From Arthrobacter sp. (GTDB taxonomy: Bacteria; Actinomycetota; Actinomycetes; Actinomycetales; Micrococcaceae): DNA of 45,819 bases. Below the pieces are notes generated by a model. That model was not told the DNA's origin. It saw nothing but the letters and a program-made list of their open reading frames with translations, and did no database searches. The stretch is taken from NCBI RefSeq assembly GCF_031179985.1, contig NZ_JAPSHJ010000029.1, positions 1-45,819 on the forward strand, read 5' to 3'. Each line of letters opens with the position of its first letter. Within the stretch, counting starts at the first letter, position 1. Shown here piece after piece: positions 40,297 through 45,819 of this stretch. The translations under genes and the position numbers were made by a program.

Positions 40297-41100
40297 ATGC
40301 AGCCGAAGTCCCCTGCCACGGCAAAATTGGCCGTCAAGGCAGCCTCAATCCTCGCCGTCGGAGCACTCACCCTCACTGCCTGCGGCGGCAACAGCGGCGC
40401 CACCCCGGCCGCAAAAGACGGAATCCAGCTCATCGAGTCGGGCAAACTGACCGTGTGCTCTGACGTCCCCTACGAGCCCTTTGAGTTCCAGAAGGACGGC
40501 AAGATTGTCGGCTTCGATATGGACATCGCTGCGCAGGTCGCTAAGGACCTCAACGCCGAACTGAGTGTTGTGGACAGCTCCTTCGAGGCCATCGAGACCG
40601 GCACGGCTCTGAGCCAGTGCGACGTTTCCATCTCCTCGATTTCCATCACCGATACCCGCAAGTCGGTCATGGACTTCTCTACGCCGTACATGGACGACGA
40701 CCTCGCGCTGGTGGCCTCCCAGGACTCGGGCGTCAAGAACCTCGATGATGCCAAGGGCAAGAAGGTGGGCGTCCAGCAGGCCACCACCGGCGCCGATTAC
40801 GCCAAGGAAAAGGGCATCGACGCCCAGCAGTTCGAAGACACCGGACTACTGGTCCAGGCTCTACAGGCCGGCACCATCGACGCAGCCCTCGGAAACCAGT
40901 CTGTTCTGGGTTACGCCATCAAGGACGACTCCAAGCTCAAGTCCGTTGAGGACTACTCCACCGGCGAGCAGTTGGGTATTTCCATCAAGAAGGGCAACGC
41001 TGCTATGGCCGAAAAGGTCAACGCCACCCTTAAGCGCCTGACGGATGACGGCAGCCTGAAGAAATTCCAGACCACGTGGTTCGGCGACGCCGCCAAATAG
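40297..41100 (+). CDS. Polar amino acid ABC transporter substrate-binding lipoprotein
   Basis: A 267-residue extracellular lipoprotein. Seen: signal peptide with lipobox LTAC (Cys at about residue 28, ALTLTACGGN), then a type II periplasmic binding fold: LTVCSDVPYEPFEFQKDGKI (about 51-70), VGFDMDIAAQVAKDL (about 71-85), ISSISITDTRKSVMDFSTPY (about 112-131) and KGKKVGVQQATTGADYAK. Known: this family binds glutamine, glutamate, arginine, cystine and others. A sulfur-regulated motif in the promoter would suit cystine, but the ligand is not readable. AAAGGTAAG lies upstream of ATG 40297. It is followed by a large stem and its permease and ATPase genes. Confidence 0.9.
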   Translation: MQPKSPATAKLAVKAASILAVGALTLTACGGNSGATPAAKDGIQLIESGKLTVCSDVPYEPFEFQKDGKIVGFDMDIAAQVAKDLNAELSVVDSSFEAIETGTALSQCDVSISSISITDTRKSVMDFSTPYMDDDLALVASQDSGVKNLDDAKGKKVGVQQATTGADYAKEKGIDAQQFEDTGLLVQALQAGTIDAALGNQSVLGYAIKDDSKLKSVEDYSTGEQLGISIKKGNAAMAEKVNATLKRLTDDGSLKKFQTTWFGDAAK

Positions 41101-41132
41101 CCGGCGCCCCAGTCCCTGAGACCTAAGCAGCT

Positions 41133-41188
41133 GAGGCCCCGTACCGTCCTGAAAGAAGTCCCGACACCAAGGGCGGCACGGGGTCCTC
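41133..41188 (+). terminator. Intercistronic stem-loop after the binding-protein gene
   Basis: GAGGCCCCGTACCGTCC (41133-41149) pairs with GGGCGGCACGGGGTCCTC (41171-41188) with a few wobbles. Such stems between a binding-protein gene and its permease gene commonly stabilise the first cistron or partly stop transcription, giving more binding protein than membrane parts. Confidence 0.6.
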
Positions 41189-41218
41189 AAGACTGCGCAA
41201 AATGAATGTGAGTACATC

Positions 41219-42010
41219 ATGGCAATGACCGCAACTCAACGAGCCAGAGTCAGCCTGAACGTCCAAGCGGGGATCTTCATTGTGGCCGTGGCCGCACTGA
41301 TCCTGGCCACGGACTGGGAGACCATCGGCGCCAGCGTCTTCAACTTTGGCAAGATCGGCCCGATGTTCCCGGACATCTTCCTGGTCGGCCTGACGAACAC
41401 CCTCGTTTACACTTTCCTCGGCTTCATCGTAGGCCTCTCCGGCGGCCTGCTCCTGGCCCTCATGAAGCTCTCCACCTTCCCTCTCTACCGCTGGATTGCC
41501 ACGGGCTACATCGAGTTCTTCCGCGGCATCCCGGCCCTGCTCGTCTTCATTGCCTTCGGCTACGGCGTTCCCCTGGCATTCGGAGTTTCCTGGAACGTGA
41601 CCGTTGTGGTCATGGTGTCCCTCGGCATGGTGGCTGCGGCCTACATCGCCGAGACGCTGAGGGCCGGCCTGCAGGCCGTTCCCAAGGGCCAACTCGAAGC
41701 CGCACGGTCCCTGGGCATGCCGCAGTGGCGGGCCATGGTGACCATCATCATCCCGCAGGCGTTCAAGATTGTGCTGCCGCCGCTGACCAACGAAGTCATC
41801 CTGCTCACCAAGGACTCCTCACTGATTTACGTCCTGGGCCTCACCGCTTCGCAGTTCGAACTGACCAAGTTCGGCCGCGACGGTATCTCGAGCCTGGGTG
41901 CAGGCCTGACCCCGCTCCTGGTTGCCGGCGCACTCTACCTGGTGATCACCATCCCGCTGAGCCTTTTGGCCCGGAAGTTCGAAAGCCGCTCCGCGCGGAC
42001 GAAGCGATAG
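41219..42010 (+). CDS. Polar amino acid ABC transporter permease
   Basis: A 263-residue HisM/GlnP-type membrane subunit with about five or six helices. Seen: first helix at about 15-32, [19 protein letters not shown] (about 57-75), [20 protein letters not shown] (about 98-117, the conserved E-x-x-R-G-x-P motif), and the ATPase-contact region [20 protein letters not shown] plus [20 protein letters not shown], then [10 protein letters not shown]. The start ATG 41219 has only a weak GTGAG upstream. It lies in the binding protein-permease-ATPase operon. Confidence 0.92.
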   Translation: MAMTATQRARVSLNVQAGIFIVAVAALILATDWETIGASVFNFGKIGPMFPDIFLVGLTNTLVYTFLGFIVGLSGGLLLALMKLSTFPLYRWIATGYIEFFRGIPALLVFIAFGYGVPLAFGVSWNVTVVVMVSLGMVAAAYIAETLRAGLQAVPKGQLEAARSLGMPQWRAMVTIIIPQAFKIVLPPLTNEVILLTKDSSLIYVLGLTASQFELTKFGRDGISSLGAGLTPLLVAGALYLVITIPLSLLARKFESRSARTKR

Positions 42011-42021
42011 GCAGGACAGTC

Positions 42022-42819
<798 letters not shown>

Positions 42820-42847
42820 GGCCGCTGGACGCGCTGGGACGCCCTCG

Positions 42848-42897
42848 GGACGCGCAAACGGTCCGGGGACACTCATATTCAGGTGTCCCTGGACCGT
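42848..42897 (+). repeat. Left palindromic repeat of the nuclease-like gene
   Basis: A 50-bp unit that matches the reverse complement of 43958-44007 at 42 of 50 positions without gaps, and is itself a hairpin: ACGGTCCGGGGACAC (42858-42872) pairs with GTGTCCCTGGACCGT (42883-42897). Further partial units (ACCGTTTCTGTGTCC at 42893-42907, ACCGTTTCCGTGTCC at 42912-42926) run into the gene's 3' end. Confidence 0.85.
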
Positions 42898-43874
42898 TTC
42901 TGTGTCCCGCCACCGTTTCCGTGTCCTGAGGAGAGCGGACAACGGCGGGGGACCCCTGCCGCCGTCAGCCTGCGGCCGAGTTCGCCCGCCTTCCAGAGAT
43001 CGGCCCAGACCCATCTCACGACGTTCCGGCCCGTCGCCCGGATGCGGTCCTCACGCAGCTTTTCGTCGACCACAACCTGGCCCGGGGTCCTGCCGTTGAG
43101 GTATTCGGGGTTCTGGTATTTGGCAATCCCGTCGAACTCCCCCACGGTCCGGCTCTCCTCCCAGTAGAAGTCGGAGTACGCAATCCTGCCTGCCGCGCTG
43201 CGCACCTCATACTGCAGGACGGGCGCGGCAAACCCTGCTGCGTGGATCAGACCTCGGCTATAGGATTCGCCGGCGGAGGCAGAGGCCGGGTCCGCGAATC
43301 TTATGGCCGCGACCACGCGCCGTTCTGCTGCCATGGGGTATCGCCCGCCCAGAGCACCGAGCAGCCCCTCCTTGGTCAGAGCCGGAAGTCCGCGGGCGCC
43401 GTCGGGCTTCAGCACGTGGTCCAGCGGGACCAACGCCTCTGCAAACGGCACGAAGGCGGCGAGGTCCAGGACTGTCCGGATGCGGGATGTGACCAGCAGA
43501 CCGTCCAGCTCCTCGGCATCCATGCTCGCGGGATCAACCAGATGCCGCCGGACTCCGGTACGGGATCTGCCACCGCCCCGAAACGTGGTCAGCGCATGAA
43601 CGGGTTGCCTGCGCAGAATGGTGGGTATCTCCCACGCCGACGCGGCGGAATGATGCGAGAAGATCGTGGGAGCCCGGCACGTTTCGGCCACGGCACCGAT
43701 CCGAAGCCTGTACTGCTCCCAGCTGCTGAGCCCGCCCCACTCCGCGGCATCCACATAGACACCATGGCGGATCCGCACCAGACTCCCGGCCTTGAGCGCG
43801 ACAGACAGCGGACGTGGGCTGGCACCGATTTCTGTCAGGTTCCTGGCCAGGATCAGCTGGGGAAGCTCATTCAT
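42879..43874 (-). CDS. AbiEi-like winged helix/putative nuclease protein within palindromic repeats
   Basis: A 331-residue protein, not firmly assigned. Seen: N-terminal winged-helix-like segment (LILARNLTEIGASPRPLSVA, then LVRIRHGVYVDAAEW) as in AbiEi-type antitoxins; FSHHSAASAWEIPTI and RTVLDLAAF in the middle; and a C-terminal PD-(D/E)XK-like region with AGESYSRGLIHAAGF, GRIAYSDFYWEESRTVGEFD and REDRIRATGRNVVRWVWADL. Glu and Asp residues in this order suit a metal-dependent nuclease core, though activity is unproven. The last residues (TQKRSRDT) are encoded by the left palindromic repeat, so the element forms part of the gene. No toxin partner is adjacent. ATG 43874 (MNELPQL) is preferred over the TTG at 43916. 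Confidence 0.75.
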   Translation of the reverse strand: MNELPQLILARNLTEIGASPRPLSVALKAGSLVRIRHGVYVDAAEWGGLSSWEQYRLRIGAVAETCRAPTIFSHHSAASAWEIPTILRRQPVHALTTFRGGGRSRTGVRRHLVDPASMDAEELDGLLVTSRIRTVLDLAAFVPFAEALVPLDHVLKPDGARGLPALTKEGLLGALGGRYPMAAERRVVAAIRFADPASASAGESYSRGLIHAAGFAAPVLQYEVRSAAGRIAYSDFYWEESRTVGEFDGIAKYQNPEYLNGRTPGQVVVDEKLREDRIRATGRNVVRWVWADLWKAGELGRRLTAAGVPRRCPLSSGHGNGGGTQKRSRDT

Positions 43875-43957
43875 GGTGCCAACATCGCACCAATATGCCT
43901 GCTCCTGGAGGGTCAAGCGCGGCTATGTGGACAACTTTCTGGGCCCAGGACTCGCAT

Positions 43958-44007
43958 ACGGTTCAGGGACACGCAAATACGGGTGTCCTCCGACCGTTTG
44001 CGCGTCC
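43958..44007 (-). repeat. Right palindromic repeat of the nuclease-like gene
   Basis: Inverted partner of 42848-42897 (42 of 50 identical). It also folds on itself: ACGGTTCAGGGACAC (43958-43972) against GTGTCCTCCGACCGT (43983-43997), with mismatches. It ends 11 bp before the menD stop codon and may serve as a terminator as well. Confidence 0.85.
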
Positions 44008-44018
44008 TCAGGGGGTAA

Positions 44019-45743
44019 CTACGGGGCGAGCACGCCGGCCACCGCAGCAGCCACTGCGGCCTTGATCCGGCCATGTAGCTCGCGCAGGGCCACCCGGTCC
44101 GTGCGCACCTCCACAATCTGGCGCCCCTCCGGCCGGGCGGACAGCGCCTCGGCAAGTCCCGCCGTCGTCGTCACTGAGCAATGGTCGACGCCGTACGCGG
44201 CGGCGAGCGCGGAAAGGTTCACTGTGTGCGGGGTGCCGAAGAGACGCTCGACGACGTCTCCGTACTGTCCGGCAGCCCGGACAGAACCGTGCTCGAGGAG
44301 GTCGAAGATAGCGCCGCCGCCGTCGTTGAGCACCACAATCCGCAGTTGAGGCTCGGGTTCCCCTGCCCCCAGGAGGAGGCCGCCGGCGTCGTGCAGGAAG
44401 GTGACATCGCCTACCAGGAGGGTTGTCTCCTGCCGCCCGCCCCTGGCGATTCCGGTAGCCGTGGAAACAGTTCCGTCGATTCCGGCAAGGCCCCGGTTGG
44501 CGAAGACGGTGGCAAGCGGTTCCGGGCCCGGCTGGCCGGCGAGGTCGACGTCGCGGATGCCGTTGGAGGATCCGAGGACCAGCTGTCCGCGGGAATGCTT
44601 CCACACAGTTGCGCCAACGGAGGGGCCAGTCGCAGCATCTGACGCCGACAGGACTTCGTCCAGGGCGTGCTGAGCCGAGGCCCCCGAAAGCAGCCACGCG
44701 TCCAGCCACTCCGACGAGCCACGTCCCGAGAATTCCGCCAGGTCGGTGAGGTTGTCGATGGGTGTTTCGCGCCGGCGCCCTGACTCATACCAGGCCACGG
44801 CGACCGGCTGGTAGAGCGCGCTGGGAACGTCGCGGCGGGCCAGCAAGGAAGCAACAGGCCTGGAAAGGGTGGGCCTGCCAAAGACGACGACGCGCTCGAG
44901 GGGCAGCGGGGAGTCCGGTCCGAAGTGCTCGAGCAGCAAACGGTAAGGTCCCACCGCGTTTGGCCCAAAGCGGGAGTTAGAGGAAGGTTCAGCGAGCAGG
45001 GGCAGCCCGTGGGCGCGGGCGAAGGCCTCGGCCACGGGGCCGGCGTCGTGCCCGGCAAGGACCACAGTTCTCCGCTCCGGCAGCTCAGTGGGGGCGGGCG
45101 GCAGGACCAGGGCTTCCGGGGATCGTCCTACCGAATAGTGGCGGCGGTCGGGGCTAACGGGCAGCCCCTCCCCCTCTGCGGGCACCAGCGGATCCCGGAA
45201 GGCGAGGTTGAGCTGAACGGGACCGGGCGCGACGTCGTCGAACGCCCCCGTGGCCGCGCTCAGGGCGGTTTCGACGGCGCGCTGGGGATTGTCGCCTGCG
45301 GGAACGTCGGCGGCGAAACGCACGTGTTCGCCGAAGAGGTCCAGCTGGATGGTGGTCTGGTTGGCACCGGTCCCCCGCAGTTCCGCTGGCCGGTCCGCCG
45401 AAATGACCATCAGCGGGACGGCTGCGTGGTTAGCCTCCATCACGGCCGGGAGCAGATTTCCGACAGCGGTTCCCGATGTCGTCAGCACGGCGGCCGGAGC
45501 TCCGGTGGACAACGCGAGCCCAAGAGCTGTGAAGCCGGCACTTCGCTCGTCTATTCGGACCAGCAGTTCAACCAGGCCCGCGGCGTCGGCTTCAGCCAGT
45601 GCATAGGCCATGGGAGCCGACCGCGAACCCGGCGCGACTACAACGTAGTGCACCCCGCCTTCGACCAGCGACGCAACAGCAACCCGGGCCGCCGCGAGCG
45701 ACGTGAGGATGTTCCGGGCCGAACCAGTGTTCTCAGAAGTCAC
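44019..45743 (-). CDS. menD: 2-succinyl-5-enolpyruvyl-6-hydroxy-3-cyclohexene-1-carboxylate synthase
   Basis: A 574-residue thiamine diphosphate enzyme that joins isochorismate, made by MenF, with 2-oxoglutarate in menaquinone synthesis. Seen: VVVAPGSRSAPMAYAL (about 34-49) with substrate-binding Ser/Arg, the catalytic Glu66 in RIDERSAGFTALG, LTTSGTAVGNLLPAVMEANH (about 87-106), SADRPAELRGTGANQTTIQL, and C-terminal ThDP/Mg motif LVGDVTFLHDAGGLL with VVLNDGGGAIFDLLEHG. The open frame continues to 45791 through a repeat block, but GTG 45743 (VTSENTGSARN) begins the conserved part; CAGACT stands 6 bases before it as a weak -10. The gene is complete. Confidence 0.95.
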   Translation of the reverse strand: MTSENTGSARNILTSLAAARVAVASLVEGGVHYVVVAPGSRSAPMAYALAEADAAGLVELLVRIDERSAGFTALGLALSTGAPAAVLTTSGTAVGNLLPAVMEANHAAVPLMVISADRPAELRGTGANQTTIQLDLFGEHVRFAADVPAGDNPQRAVETALSAATGAFDDVAPGPVQLNLAFRDPLVPAEGEGLPVSPDRRHYSVGRSPEALVLPPAPTELPERRTVVLAGHDAGPVAEAFARAHGLPLLAEPSSNSRFGPNAVGPYRLLLEHFGPDSPLPLERVVVFGRPTLSRPVASLLARRDVPSALYQPVAVAWYESGRRRETPIDNLTDLAEFSGRGSSEWLDAWLLSGASAQHALDEVLSASDAATGPSVGATVWKHSRGQLVLGSSNGIRDVDLAGQPGPEPLATVFANRGLAGIDGTVSTATGIARGGRQETTLLVGDVTFLHDAGGLLLGAGEPEPQLRIVVLNDGGGAIFDLLEHGSVRAAGQYGDVVERLFGTPHTVNLSALAAAYGVDHCSVTTTAGLAEALSARPEGRQIVEVRTDRVALRELHGRIKAAVAAAVAGVLAP

Positions 45744-45764
45744 CGAACCAGTCTGCCACCCTTC

Positions 45765-45819
45765 AAACCCTCCCTCACCTTTCGCCCCCAAAACCCAAAC
45801 CCTCCCTCACCTTTCGCCC
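45765..45819. repeat. Tandem 23-bp repeat upstream of menD, running into the window edge
   Basis: AAACCCTCCCTCACCTTTCG-CCC occurs at 45765-45787 and identically at 45797-45819, period 32, with a 9-base spacer CCAAAACCC. More copies may follow outside the window. It lies just before the menD start (22 bp), so on the minus strand it is a purine-rich GGGCGAAAGGTGAGGGAGGG block in or near the promoter. Confidence 0.85.

Noticed and set aside
42848..44007. Insertion sequence with transposase
   Set aside because: The inverted repeats suggest one, but the enclosed protein shows no DDE, HUH or recombinase signature by eye and no target-site duplication is seen, so it is reported as a repeat-flanked gene.
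45744..45791. N-terminal extension of MenD
   Set aside because: It translates the tandem repeat block; the MenD family starts near the GTG at 45743.

Overview
The window looks like chromosome of a high-GC actinobacterium, most likely Arthrobacter or a close relative in the Micrococcaceae. Support comes from the codon use, FprA-type ferredoxin reductases, a menaquinone (not ubiquinone) pathway, DUF1206 and CynX-type proteins, and many genes whose start codon sits 6-7 bases after a TAnnnT hexamer with no ribosome binding site (leaderless transcripts). No tRNA, rRNA, CRISPR array, phage or transposase gene was seen. Products are assigned by reading protein motifs by eye, without database searches.

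Layout. 1-2.2 kb: a sigma factor fused to an anti-sigma-like zinc finger and membrane segments (cut by the left edge), divergent from a degenerate GGDEF-like protein. 2.4-6.2 kb: FprA reductase, eukaryote/poxvirus-type DNA topoisomerase IB and a RarD permease. 6.2-10.9 kb: a GABA/aminobutyraldehyde catabolic pair with a divergent PucR-type regulator. 10.9-16.8 kb: a membrane-anchored substrate-binding/VWA protein, a CynX-type MFS transporter with a translationally coupled FadR-type regulator, and an AI-2E family permease. 16.8-20 kb: poorly known proteins (a small membrane protein, a small soluble protein, DUF1206, and a conserved 'phosphodiesterase'-like protein running in frame into an SRPBCC protein).

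20-32.9 kb is a sulfur assimilation block, all on the minus strand: chelatase for siroheme, sulfite reductase, CysH, CysD, CysN, an SsuABC-type importer, a cysteine-synthase-like enzyme, a CysG-like siroheme methyltransferase/dehydrogenase and a second FprA. Together they import organosulfur, activate and reduce sulfate to sulfide, build siroheme for the reductase, probably supply its electrons, and fix sulfide into an amino acid. Several of these promoters share a TGTGAC-containing sequence.

32.9-45.8 kb: a TRIC/UPF0126 channel, a SUKH-like small protein, a DUF559/AbiEi-like protein, then menaquinone genes (polyprenyl diphosphate synthase, MenJ-like reductase, MenG, MenF, MenD) interrupted by a polar amino acid ABC transporter and by a nuclease-like gene bounded by 50-bp palindromic repeats in inverted orientation. 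The most unusual items are that repeat-bounded gene, the sigma/anti-sigma fusion, the stop-less phosphodiesterase-SRPBCC frame, and the shared regulatory palindromes.
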